Shown here piece after piece: positions 10,002 to 17,309 of a stretch of 64,000 nt of DNA. Below the pieces are notes generated by a model. The model was given only the letters and a program-made list of their open reading frames with translations. It searched no databases and was not told the DNA's origin. Numbering within the stretch: the first letter of the stretch is position 1; each line of letters begins with the position of its first letter. Origin of the DNA: Actinomyces sp. (GTDB lineage: Bacteria > Actinomycetota > Actinomycetes > Actinomycetales > Actinomycetaceae); contig NZ_JAUNHI010000014.1 of assembly GCF_030524025.1 (NCBI RefSeq), forward strand, positions 1 through 64,000, read 5' to 3'. The position numbers and the translations under genes are program-made.

Positions 10002-10985
10002 TCAGACGTCCTGGGCCTCGAACAGGGAGGTGACCGACCCGTCGTCGAAGACCGCGGTGATCGCCCTGGCCAGGAGCGGGGCGATGGGCAGGATCGTCAG
10101 CTGCTTGAAGCGCTTGGCCTCGGGGATGGGCAGCGTGTCGGTGACGACGACCTCCCGCGCCCCGCAGGAGGACAGCCGGTCGACGGCGGGGCCGGTGAGC
10201 ACGCCGTGCGTGGCCGCCACGATGACGTCCTTGGCGCCCGAGCCCAGCAGGACCGCGACCGCCTTGGCGATCGTGCCGCCGGTGTCGATCATGTCGTCGA
10301 CCAGGACGCAGGAGCGGCCCTCGACGTCACCGACGACCCGGTTGGCCACCGACTCGTTGGGGCGGCTGACGTCACGGGTCTTGTGGACGAAGGCCAGGGG
10401 CGTGCCGCCCAGGGCGTTGGCCCAGCGCTCGGCCACGCGGATGCGTCCGGCGTCGGGCGACACGACCGTCGTGCTCCCCACGTCGACCCGCCCGCGGATG
10501 TAGTCGACGAGCACCGGCTGGGCCCACAGGTGGTCCCACGGCCCGTCGAAGAAACCCTGCTCCTGGGAGGTGTGGAGGTCCACACTCATGAGCCGGTTGG
10601 CGCCCGCCGTCTTGTACAGGTCGGCCACGAGCCGGGCGCTGATCGGCTCACGACCCAGGTGCTTCTTGTCCTGACGGGCATAGGGGAAGAAGGGGGCGAC
10701 GGCGGTGATCCGCTTGGCCGAGGCCCGCTTGAGGGCGTCGACCATGATGAGCTGCTCCATGAGCCAGTCGTTGACCCGGTCCCCGTGGGACTGCATGACG
10801 AAGACGTCGCAGCCGCGCACCGACTCGTTGAAACGGACGTAGGTCTCACCATTGGAGAAGTCGTAGGCGGTCGAGGACAGGACCTCGGTGCCCAACTCGG
10901 CGGCGACGTCCTGGGCCAGCCGCGGGTGCGCTCGCCCCGAGACGATGACCAGACGCTTCTCGCCCCTGGTGATGATGCCGGTCAT
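10002..10985 (-). CDS. prs: Ribose-phosphate pyrophosphokinase (PRPP synthetase)
   Basis: Makes 5-phosphoribosyl-1-pyrophosphate from ribose-5-phosphate and ATP for nucleotide, histidine, tryptophan and NAD synthesis. The 327 residues match the bacterial class I family. They include the DxSNGETYVRF-like N-terminal site, PYARQDKK, the SVDLHTSQ metal-binding loop and the PRPP-binding signature VLVDDMIDTGGT. The start is ATG 10985 with a GGGAGGGG ribosome binding site about 9 nt upstream. It follows glmU by 58 bp on the same strand, a pairing common in actinobacteria, and is probably cotranscribed with it. A strong hairpin after the stop ends the unit. Confidence 0.96.
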   Translation of the reverse strand: MTGIITRGEKRLVIVSGRAHPRLAQDVAAELGTEVLSSTAYDFSNGETYVRFNESVRGCDVFVMQSHGDRVNDWLMEQLIMVDALKRASAKRITAVAPFFPYARQDKKHLGREPISARLVADLYKTAGANRLMSVDLHTSQEQGFFDGPWDHLWAQPVLVDYIRGRVDVGSTTVVSPDAGRIRVAERWANALGGTPLAFVHKTRDVSRPNESVANRVVGDVEGRSCVLVDDMIDTGGTIAKAVAVLLGSGAKDVIVAATHGVLTGPAVDRLSSCGAREVVVTDTLPIPEAKRFKQLTILPIAPLLARAITAVFDDGSVTSLFEAQDV

Positions 10986-11043
10986 GACGTGGTTCCCCTC
11001 CCGCCGCAGGTGCGGCTGTCATCGGTGCGGGCGACAGGAGTGG

Positions 11044-12051
11044 TCACCCGCGTCGGCGTCCCGCGACCGGGACGTCGTCGTCGAGCCGGTCGAATGGCGC
11101 CACGACGGCGCCGGCCGGGATGTCGACGTCGGTCAAGATGGCGTAGGCGCCCACCCGGGCGCCCTGGCCGATGCGCGTGCGCCCGCGCACGAGAACCCCC
11201 TGCTCGAGGACGACGTCCTGAGCCAGCTCGGCGGTGACGTCGACCCACACCGAGGAGGGGTCGACCACGCCCACGCCGCGCTCCATCCAGGCCGCCAGCG
11301 TCCGGCGGTTGAGCTCGGCTCCCAGGCAGGCCAGCTGGGCGCGGTCGTTGCAGCCCTCGACGAGCCAGTGATCGGTGACGACCAGGGCGCTCGTCGACAG
11401 CCCGGCGCTGTGGGCACGCTCGACCACGTCGGTGAGGTAGACCTCGCCCTGGTCGTTGTCGCTGCCCAGGGTCGCCAGCGCCTGGCGCAGGTGGGTGGCG
11501 TCGAAGACATAGACCCCGGCGTTGATCTCCGTGATCTGCCGCTGCTCGGGTGTGGCGTCGCGCTGCTCGACCACGGCCCGCACGGCGCCGTCGGGCTCCC
11601 GCAGGACCCGGCCGTAGCCGGTGGGGTCGGCCAGCACGGTGGTCAGCAGCGTCACTGCGTCGCCCCGCCCGGTGTGCTGGGCGACCAGCGCCTCCAGGGT
11701 TGCCGTATCGAGCAGCGGCACGTCCCCCGAGGTGACGACGACGGGGCCGGCGAGCTCCTCGGGCAGGGCCGCCAGGGCGCAGGCCACGGCGCGCCCGGTG
11801 CCGGGGATCTCGTCCTGATCGACCGCCACGGCACGGGGGGCGTGGGCGGTCAGGTGGGCGACGACGGCCTCACGCTCGTGGCGCACGACGACGACGAGAT
11901 GCTCGGGGTCCAGCCCCTGTGCGGCGCCCACGGCGTGGCACAGGAGGCTGCGGCCCCCGATCTCGTGCAGGACCTTGGGCGTCGCCGAGCGCATGCGGGT
12001 GCCCTTGCCTGCGGCCATGACGATGACGGCGGCGGGGGAGGTGGGGGCCAC
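11044..12051 (-). CDS. glmU: GlmU-type uridylyltransferase lacking most of the acetyltransferase domain
   Basis: The N-terminal 260 residues are a typical GlmU pyrophosphorylase that makes UDP-GlcNAc from GlcNAc-1-phosphate and UTP. The signature MAAGKGTRM, a GTGRA motif and NAGVYVFD are present. The start is GTG 12051, 5 nt after AGAGGA; an ATG 78 bp upstream lacks support. The protein is only 335 residues, against about 450-495 for bifunctional GlmU. After residue 265 just a few left-handed beta-helix turns remain (GVLVRGRTRIGQGARVGAYA), and the acetyl-CoA-binding and acetyltransferase active-site part is missing. Only 58 bp separate its stop from prs, so the rest is not hidden in another frame. 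The acetyltransferase step is therefore probably done by another protein, or the enzyme is monofunctional. Confidence 0.85.
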   Translation of the reverse strand: MAPTSPAAVIVMAAGKGTRMRSATPKVLHEIGGRSLLCHAVGAAQGLDPEHLVVVVRHEREAVVAHLTAHAPRAVAVDQDEIPGTGRAVACALAALPEELAGPVVVTSGDVPLLDTATLEALVAQHTGRGDAVTLLTTVLADPTGYGRVLREPDGAVRAVVEQRDATPEQRQITEINAGVYVFDATHLRQALATLGSDNDQGEVYLTDVVERAHSAGLSTSALVVTDHWLVEGCNDRAQLACLGAELNRRTLAAWMERGVGVVDPSSVWVDVTAELAQDVVLEQGVLVRGRTRIGQGARVGAYAILTDVDIPAGAVVAPFDRLDDDVPVAGRRRG

Positions 12052-12144
12052 GGATCCTCTTCTCGCTGGTTCTCTCGCGCCCTGGCTGCCGGGCGTTCGG
12101 GACGGGGTCATCTTACCGAGACCGGGCACGGGCGCACCCCGACG

Positions 12145-12216
12145 CTCCGCCCCCAGGGTTCGAACCCGGGCCTCAAGGCTCCAAAGGCCTGCGTGCTGCC
12201 ACTACACCAGGGCGGA
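12145..12216 (-). tRNA. tRNA-Gln (anticodon UUG)
   Basis: A 72-nt cloverleaf can be folded on the minus strand. It has a 7-bp acceptor stem (TCCGCCC with GGGCGGA), a 4-bp D stem and the anticodon loop CTTTGGA giving UUG. A five-base variable loop and a T arm CCGGG-TTCGAAC-CCTGG follow. G is the discriminator base; CCA is not encoded. One mismatch sits at the base of the anticodon stem. A separate 8-bp hairpin (12219-12240) lies directly upstream of the mature 5' end. Confidence 0.93.
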
Positions 12217-12308
12217 CCGCCGCCCGAGATGCCGGGCGGCGCGGCCCCAGTGTCTCATGAGCCACGGGTGCCCCGGCCGGTGACCACGGCGATGGAGCGG
12301 GCTCCCTG

Positions 12309-12314
12309 CATAAT
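12309..12314 (+). promoter_or_regulatory. Putative -10 box of the TetR gene
   Basis: CATAAT, preceded directly by TG, lies 16 nt before the ATG at 12331. No convincing -35 is visible. Confidence 0.4.
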
Positions 12315-12330
12315 GTCAGGAAGGGGAGGG

Positions 12331-12981
12331 ATGATGAGTGCGATGAAGACGATGCCGGCCAAGGCGGGCAAACGCACCCGAATGAGTGCGGGCGAGCGTC
12401 GGGAACAGCTCATCGACGTCGCCCGGGGCCTGTTCGCCCTCAAGGGCTTCGACGCCACGAGCATTGAGGAGATCGCCGCCCGGGCCACGGTGTCCAAACC
12501 GGTGGTCTACGAGCACTTCGGCGGCAAGGAGGGCCTGTACGCCGTCATCGTCGACCGCGAGCTGACCACGATCGCCTCGACGATCACCGGGGCGCTGGGA
12601 TCCTCGTCGTCCTCATCGGTCATCGTCCAGCGCGCCGCCCTCGGCCTGCTCACCTATATCGAGGACTCCCCCGACGGCTTCCGGATCCTGTCCTCGGGCT
12701 CGGACCGCGCCGCAGGCACCTACTCGACACTGCTGGCCGATGTCGCCATCGAGGTCTCGGGGCTCCTGGCCTCACAGTTCGCCGACCACGACCTCGACCC
12801 GCGCACCGCGCCCCTGTACGCCCAGATGCTGGTCGGGATCGTGGCCATGCCCGCCCAGTGGTGGCTGGAGAACCGCACGATGAGCAAGGAGGAAGTGGCC
12901 GCCCACATGGTCAATCTCGCATGGAACGGCCTGCGCGCCATCGAGCCCGAGCCCGCCCTGCGTGAGGAGGCTCTCCGTTGA
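12331..12981 (+). CDS. TetR-family transcriptional regulator
   Basis: A 216-residue one-component repressor or activator. The N-terminal helix-turn-helix (about 28-75) is classic TetR: a basic lead-in, GERREQLIDVARGLF, then GFDATSIEEIAARA and VSKPVVYEHFGGKEGL. The C-terminal ligand-binding half is helical and of usual length, containing AQWWLEN. The start is ATG 12331 just after GGAAGGGGAGGG; an in-frame ATG three bases later is equally possible. Divergent to tRNA-Gln and immediately upstream of the polysaccharide region, it could control the operon starting at 13074, where a dyad follows a promoter-like sequence. The ligand is unknown. Confidence 0.88.
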   Translation: MMSAMKTMPAKAGKRTRMSAGERREQLIDVARGLFALKGFDATSIEEIAARATVSKPVVYEHFGGKEGLYAVIVDRELTTIASTITGALGSSSSSSVIVQRAALGLLTYIEDSPDGFRILSSGSDRAAGTYSTLLADVAIEVSGLLASQFADHDLDPRTAPLYAQMLVGIVAMPAQWWLENRTMSKEEVAAHMVNLAWNGLRAIEPEPALREEALR

Positions 12982-13041
12982 CCTGAGAACCGGATTGCCA
13001 AAGACTGTTGAACTGGTCATCTCCGGGCCGGTTCAGACCAG
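12978..13041 (+). promoter_or_regulatory. Promoter-like sequence and dyad upstream of the GDPD-like gene
   Basis: TTGACC (12978-12983) and AAGACT (13001-13006) are separated by 17 bp, overlapping the end of the TetR gene. Just downstream, CTGGTC (13013-13018) and GACCAG (13036-13041) form an interrupted perfect dyad, with GAACTGG/CCGGTTC nested close by. It is a possible operator for the adjacent TetR protein. This is inference only. Confidence 0.4.
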
Positions 13042-13073
13042 ATCCCGTGGAACCCTGAAAGGAGACACCTGCC

Positions 13074-14525
13074 ATGATCACCATCAGGCAAGCCGCCTAC
13101 GCGGAGGCGCGCGCCGGTTCTGGCAGCGCGCTCCGGGTCTCGGCCCAGGCCGGGGACCTCGTCCTGCTCATCACCTGCTCCCAGTTCGGCCACGTCGGCA
13201 AGGGCGGCCTGCCCTCCGGCTGGTCACACGCCTACTCCGACGGCTCGGCCAGCCGGTCCCGCTCCGGGCTCGTGGCCTGGACCTGGGTCTCGTCGGCACA
13301 GACTGTCAACCTGAGCACGTGGTGGGGCGGCAACCAGAACAACGCCTCCCGGCAGCGGGGCCTCCTGCTGGCCGTCAGCGGCGTGGCCGCCGGCTCCCAG
13401 CCCGCGACCTCGGGCTGGACCTCCACCGCTCCGACCACGCCCCCTGCCGGGATCGTCGTCGCCCAGCAGCACGGCACCGCCTTCGCCCCGCTCAACGAGT
13501 TCGCGGTCGGCCCCAGCCAGGTCATCCACGCCGGCCAGGCCTCGACGACGGCCTCGTGGTCGACGCTGCGCGCCGTGCTGACCGACGGGGGCTCCCCGCT
13601 GACGCAGGGCACGCAGCTGGCCACCACCGCCTGGGTGACGATCGGGCTGACCCCCGCCCATGGCACGGCCGCGAGCGCCGCCCCGGCCGCCGCGTCCACC
13701 TCAGCCGCCGCGCCCGTCTCGACCTCCCCCACCAGTGGTCAGGGCCAGACGGTCGGGCTCAAGGTGATCGGCGCCGGGGGGAAGGTGACCTCCGGCACCG
13801 AGGTCTCGGTGACCACACCAGTCGACATCGACGTGTCGGGCCTCATGTCGCAGTCCAAGGGCTGGATGGTCGCCCACCGGGGAGGCTCGGACGACTGGCC
13901 CGAGATGAGCCTGCGGGCCTACACCGAGTGCGCCGTCCGCGGCGTCGAGGCCCTCGAGTTCAGCTTCTCCCTGACCTCCGACGGCGTCCCGGTGGGGGCG
14001 CACAACCGGGACCTCCAGGGCGTGGACCCCAGCGCCCCGGCCACGCCGGTCTCCGAGATGACGTGGGAGCAGGTGCGTCAGCACACGACAGAGGGCGAGC
14101 CCATCATCCGGCTGGACGACCTCGTCAACGCCTACGGCCAGAACCACGTCCTGTTCGTCGACCCCAAGTACTCCGCCGCTGCCCACACCACCTACCTGCC
14201 GTGGCTGGACCGCGAGCGCACCATCCTCAAGTTCTACGGGGAGGCCACCTGGCTGGCGGACATCTGGCGGGCGGCCGGCTTCCGCACCTGGGGCTACCTC
14301 TACGCCCCCGAGATCCAGGACGGGCGCGCTTCTGCGTGGGCCTCCCACTGGGACATGATCGGCGTGCCCTGGGACGCCCCCGAGCAGGTGTGGAGCACGG
14401 CCCTGGGCTACGGGCCGCCCGTCCTGGGGCACATCTGCCCCAGCCAGGAGGCGCTGAACACCTGCCTGTCCCGCGGGGCGGTGGGCGCCATGTGCGCCAA
14501 GATCGACGGGGTGACCGTCTCATGA
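13074..14525 (+). CDS. GDPD-like protein with beta-rich N-terminal domain
   Basis: The second half (about residues 263-483) resembles glycerophosphodiester phosphodiesterases. It has VAHRGG at about 264, a PEMSLRAYTECAVRGVEALEF stretch (shown here only as a family match), SDGVPVGAHNRDL and FVDPKY. In typical enzymes the metal ligands form ExD and the acid/base motif is HD; here they read EFS and HN, so activity is uncertain. The first 200 residues form a beta-rich domain with no signal peptide that I could identify, followed by an Ala/Ser/Thr-rich linker. A good ribosome binding site (AAAGGAG) precedes ATG 13074. The stop overlaps the ATG of the small ORF at 14522, so it is the first gene of a coupled run leading into the Wzz- and Wzy-like genes. 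Surface glycan modification is a guess. Confidence 0.75.
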   Translation: MITIRQAAYAEARAGSGSALRVSAQAGDLVLLITCSQFGHVGKGGLPSGWSHAYSDGSASRSRSGLVAWTWVSSAQTVNLSTWWGGNQNNASRQRGLLLAVSGVAAGSQPATSGWTSTAPTTPPAGIVVAQQHGTAFAPLNEFAVGPSQVIHAGQASTTASWSTLRAVLTDGGSPLTQGTQLATTAWVTIGLTPAHGTAASAAPAAASTSAAAPVSTSPTSGQGQTVGLKVIGAGGKVTSGTEVSVTTPVDIDVSGLMSQSKGWMVAHRGGSDDWPEMSLRAYTECAVRGVEALEFSFSLTSDGVPVGAHNRDLQGVDPSAPATPVSEMTWEQVRQHTTEGEPIIRLDDLVNAYGQNHVLFVDPKYSAAAHTTYLPWLDRERTILKFYGEATWLADIWRAAGFRTWGYLYAPEIQDGRASAWASHWDMIGVPWDAPEQVWSTALGYGPPVLGHICPSQEALNTCLSRGAVGAMCAKIDGVTVS

Positions 14526-14614
14526 ACCGTCTCACCACCGCACCGACGACCGCCGTCATCGATCCGACCAGCCGGCGGCGCCCCGCGCCGCGCGCACGGA
14601 TGCGCAGGAGGTAA
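14522..14614 (+). CDS. Small basic ORF, 30 residues, translationally coupled
   Basis: ATG 14522 overlaps the stop of the GDPD-like gene (ATGA), and its own stop TAA lies inside the AGGAGGTAACC ribosome binding site of the next gene. The 30-residue product is very basic (RRRP, MRRR at the C-terminus) with no recognised domain. It may be a real small protein, or a relay that moves ribosomes from the gene before to the gene after. Nothing but layout supports it. Confidence 0.35.
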   Translation: MNRLTTAPTTAVIDPTSRRRPAPRARMRRR

Positions 14615-14616
14615 CC

Positions 14617-15111
14617 ATGCTGAGCAGACGACGCCTCATCACTGTGGCCGCGGGCGGCCTGGGGGTCGCGACCGCCGCCGTTGTGACCAACCACGTGACG
14701 AGCCGCATCGAGGCCCAGGCGGTCATCGACGCGCAGTCCACCGCGGCGGCCGAGCCCCAGATCCTCATCGGCCCGGTCGCGGTCATCGACGGCCAGACGG
14801 TGGTGCGGGTGGCCGCCCGCGGCGCCGGCACCGAGCTGCTGACGTCGACCGGTGCCTTCACCGAGGAGGGCGGCGCCCTGGTCCCCGCGGGTCTGCGGCT
14901 CATGTCCTTGTCCCGGGGGGTGGCGCTGCAGGCCCGGCCCGAGCAGCCCGCCGTCGTGTCGACCTCCTCCGACCAGGACCTCACGGAGGCCTTCGCGGTC
15001 TTCGACGGCCTGGACGGTGCCGACGACGTCGAGGTGCTCCTGCCCGGCTTCGGCCTGGTGGAGTCCGTTCCCCTCGTCACCCCCGCGCAGAGCGGCTTCT
15101 CAGTGTCCTGA
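14617..15111 (+). CDS. Exported protein of unknown function
   Basis: A 164-residue protein starting at ATG 14617, 5 nt after a perfect AGGAGG. The N-terminus (MLSRRRLITVAAGGLGVATAAVV) is a twin-arginine-like or simple signal/anchor sequence: RRR followed by a hydrophobic stretch to about residue 25. The rest is small and beta-rich with no motif I recognise. It sits between the GDPD-like gene and the Wzz-like gene and is probably cotranscribed with them, so a cell-envelope role linked to glycan production is likely but not shown. Confidence 0.7.
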   Translation: MLSRRRLITVAAGGLGVATAAVVTNHVTSRIEAQAVIDAQSTAAAEPQILIGPVAVIDGQTVVRVAARGAGTELLTSTGAFTEEGGALVPAGLRLMSLSRGVALQARPEQPAVVSTSSDQDLTEAFAVFDGLDGADDVEVLLPGFGLVESVPLVTPAQSGFSVS

Positions 15112-15179
15112 CCCGGGGCGCACCACCCATGACGACCGCCGCCGGGGCCCGCGCCCCGCAGGACGACAAGGAGCAGGCC

Positions 15180-15875
15180 ATGGAGCCCGACGAGATCCTC
15201 AACGCACTGCGCAGGCACATCCCCCTCGTGCTCGTGCACCTCGTGCTGGGCCTGATCGCCGGGCTGGTCCTGGCCGCCGCGAGCACACCGGTCTACACCT
15301 CCCGGGCCAGCGCCCTCGTGGCCGCCGACCCGGGCGACGGCACCCAGTCGGTCACCTCCTCGACCACCGTCATCTCGGCGATCATGCCCACGCTCATCGA
15401 GGTGGGCACCTCCGAGACCATCATCGCCGAGGTCGCCGAGTCCACTGGGATGAAGCCGTCACAGATCCGCTCCTCGGTCGAGCTGTCCAACGCTACCAAC
15501 AGCCTCATCGTCGAGGTGACGGCCCGCGCCTCGAACGCCGAGGACGCCCAGACGATCGCCAAGGCCGAGATCGAGGCCCTGCGCGGGGTGGTCTCCGAGA
15601 TGTCGGTCAAGGGGCAGGAGGAGGAGCTCGCGCTGACCCTGACCGATGTCGATACCGCCTCCCTGCCCGGCGCCCCGTCGGGGCCCTCGAAGTCCCGCTA
15701 CGCGCTCATCGGGGCGGCCCTGGGCGCGATGGTCGGCGCCGGCGTCGCCCTTGTCCTGCACCGCAGAACCAGCGCGACCAGAGGCACCCGCGTGGCCCTG
15801 CCGCCCAGCAGACGCACCCAGATCCGGCACGTGGCACGCATGGGCCGCCGCTCCGCCCCGCCCCCAAGCACATGA
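15180..15875 (+). CDS. Wzz-like chain-length/co-polymerase membrane protein
   Basis: A 231-residue protein with the architecture of polysaccharide co-polymerases. A short N-terminal tail leads into a transmembrane helix (about 15-37), and an extracytoplasmic alpha/beta region follows (about 38-170) with the VYTSRASALV strand typical of Wzz. A second transmembrane helix (about 175-196) and a basic cytoplasmic tail complete it. No tyrosine-kinase domain is attached. I chose ATG 15180 because AAGGAG lies just upstream; an in-frame ATG at 15129 would add 17 residues. The stop overlaps the start of the next gene (ATGA), coupling it to the Wzy-like protein, the partner expected for a chain-length regulator. 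Confidence 0.75.
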   Translation: MEPDEILNALRRHIPLVLVHLVLGLIAGLVLAAASTPVYTSRASALVAADPGDGTQSVTSSTTVISAIMPTLIEVGTSETIIAEVAESTGMKPSQIRSSVELSNATNSLIVEVTARASNAEDAQTIAKAEIEALRGVVSEMSVKGQEEELALTLTDVDTASLPGAPSGPSKSRYALIGAALGAMVGAGVALVLHRRTSATRGTRVALPPSRRTQIRHVARMGRRSAPPPST

Positions 15876-17146
15876 CGGCGGCGGCCCCGGCCGTCGGTCC
15901 GTCCCGGCCGTCGCCCACCCGCCTGACCTGGGAGGCCGTCGCTGCCGCCGCCATGGCGGCACTGGTCGCCATGCGCACCGAGATCGCCGGGGGGATCGTC
16001 GTGGGAGACTGCGCCGCCCTCGTGTTCCTGCCGGTGACCTGGACGGCCATCCGGCGCTCACGAGGCTTCACCTGGCTGCTGCTCAGCGCCGCGCTGGCCG
16101 TCGTTGCAGGGTGGGTGCTGTCCCTCGCGGCGATGGGGGAGTTCACCGTGCTGGTCTCGGCGCGGCGCTCGGTGCTGCTGCTGGCCGCCGGGCTGCCCGC
16201 CGTCGTGGCGACACTGGTGTGGGCCGGCCGGCGCCTGAGGCTGCGCGGCGCGGTGGCCGCCTTCGGGGTGGGCATGGTCATCGACAACCTGTCCTTGCTG
16301 CAGACCTCGCCCAACGCCTGGAAGTTCGGCCTGGGGGTCGCCGTGGCCATCACCGTGACGGCCATGACCCAGGGCCGGGGACGCCTGGTGCAGGCGACGA
16401 TCGCGGGGGCGCTGGCTGTTTCCTTCCTCCTGGCGGACTCCCGAGCCACCTCCGGATTCATGCTCCTCATCATGGCCCTGCTCATCTGGCAGGCGGTGGC
16501 CGCGACGCTGCCGGTGCGCCACTGGTCGCCCGAGCGCCTGCGCTTCAACCAGTCGCTCCTCGTGGCGGGGATGACCGTGGCGGCGCTCGTCGTTGTCATC
16601 CTCGCCTCGTTGTCGGGCTACCTCGGCCAGGACGCCCAGGACCGCACCGCCGCTCAGGCCGGCGGTTCGACCAACCCCTTCCTGGCGGCCCGCCCCGAGC
16701 TGGGCGCCTCCTGGGCGCTGCTGACCAACCGGCCGTGGGGGTACGGGGCCGGGGTGATGCCCCGCTACGAGGATGTACGGATCGCCATGAACGGGATGAA
16801 GGACCTCGGCTACAACCCCGACAACGGCTATGTCCAGCAGTACATGTTCGGCAACGGCTTCGAGCTGCACTCCGGCCTGGTCGACGCGTGGATCGCGCTG
16901 TCCGTGCCCGGCGCGGTGCTCATGGCGCTCGGCCTGGTCATGGCGCTGCGCGTGCTGCGTGCCGACCTGGGCACGCTGCGCACGCGCGCCTGGCTGCTCA
17001 TCGCCGTGCTCGTCACCGTCATGAACGTTCTCGTCGGCCCGCTGACGATCCTGCCCCCCTTCCTGGCCATCGTCATGGCGGCCGCCCTGGGGGACGAGGG
17101 TCGGAGGGACGAGGGCGAGCTCGTGAGGTCGACGGTCGGCCGGTGA
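15872..17146 (+). CDS. Wzy/O-antigen-ligase-like polytopic membrane protein
   Basis: A 424-residue polytopic membrane protein with about ten predicted helices. It has the large outer loop between late helices typical of Wzy polymerases and WaaL ligases (about residues 245-330, containing WGYGAGVMPRYED and FELHSGLVD). Such proteins join lipid-linked glycan units or transfer them to an acceptor on the outer face of the membrane. The start overlaps the stop of the Wzz-like gene, which favours a Wzy polymerase role. Sequence alone does not separate polymerase from ligase. The gene ends the rightward operon; a convergent region with direct repeats follows. Confidence 0.75.
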   Translation: MTAAAPAVGPSRPSPTRLTWEAVAAAAMAALVAMRTEIAGGIVVGDCAALVFLPVTWTAIRRSRGFTWLLLSAALAVVAGWVLSLAAMGEFTVLVSARRSVLLLAAGLPAVVATLVWAGRRLRLRGAVAAFGVGMVIDNLSLLQTSPNAWKFGLGVAVAITVTAMTQGRGRLVQATIAGALAVSFLLADSRATSGFMLLIMALLIWQAVAATLPVRHWSPERLRFNQSLLVAGMTVAALVVVILASLSGYLGQDAQDRTAAQAGGSTNPFLAARPELGASWALLTNRPWGYGAGVMPRYEDVRIAMNGMKDLGYNPDNGYVQQYMFGNGFELHSGLVDAWIALSVPGAVLMALGLVMALRVLRADLGTLRTRAWLLIAVLVTVMNVLVGPLTILPPFLAIVMAAALGDEGRRDEGELVRSTVGR

Positions 17147-17168
17147 GGTCGCAGGGTCACGCTGCCCG

Positions 17169-17293
17169 GCGCCACCGCGTTCGTACCTTATGCGCCCATG
17201 TCGCACCGCCGCGCCGCTGCGCGCCACCGCGTTCGTACCATATGTGCCGACGTCGCACGGTCAACGTGCGGTCACGGCACAGAAGGTACGAAC
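17169..17293. repeat. 38-bp direct repeats with inverted core between convergent genes
   Basis: Two 38-bp copies (17169-17206 and 17221-17258) match at 34 of 38 positions with a 52-bp period. Both carry GTTCGTACC. An inverted copy, GGTACGAAC, lies at 17285-17293 and can pair with either. The block sits between the stop codons of the Wzy-like gene and a GT2 gene. It could be an extragenic palindromic element or a folded terminator. It matches no element I know. Confidence 0.7.
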
Positions 17294-17309
17294 CCGGCAC
17301 GGCTCCTGC

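Noticed and set aside
12219..12240. An 8-bp hairpin next to tRNA-Gln as a transcription terminator.
   Set aside because: It lies upstream of the tRNA in its direction of transcription, and no plus-strand gene ends before it.
13074..13700. The N-terminal domain of the GDPD-like protein as a phage tail-fibre part, hence a prophage remnant.
   Set aside because: No other phage gene is nearby, and the gene is coupled to polysaccharide genes with normal composition.
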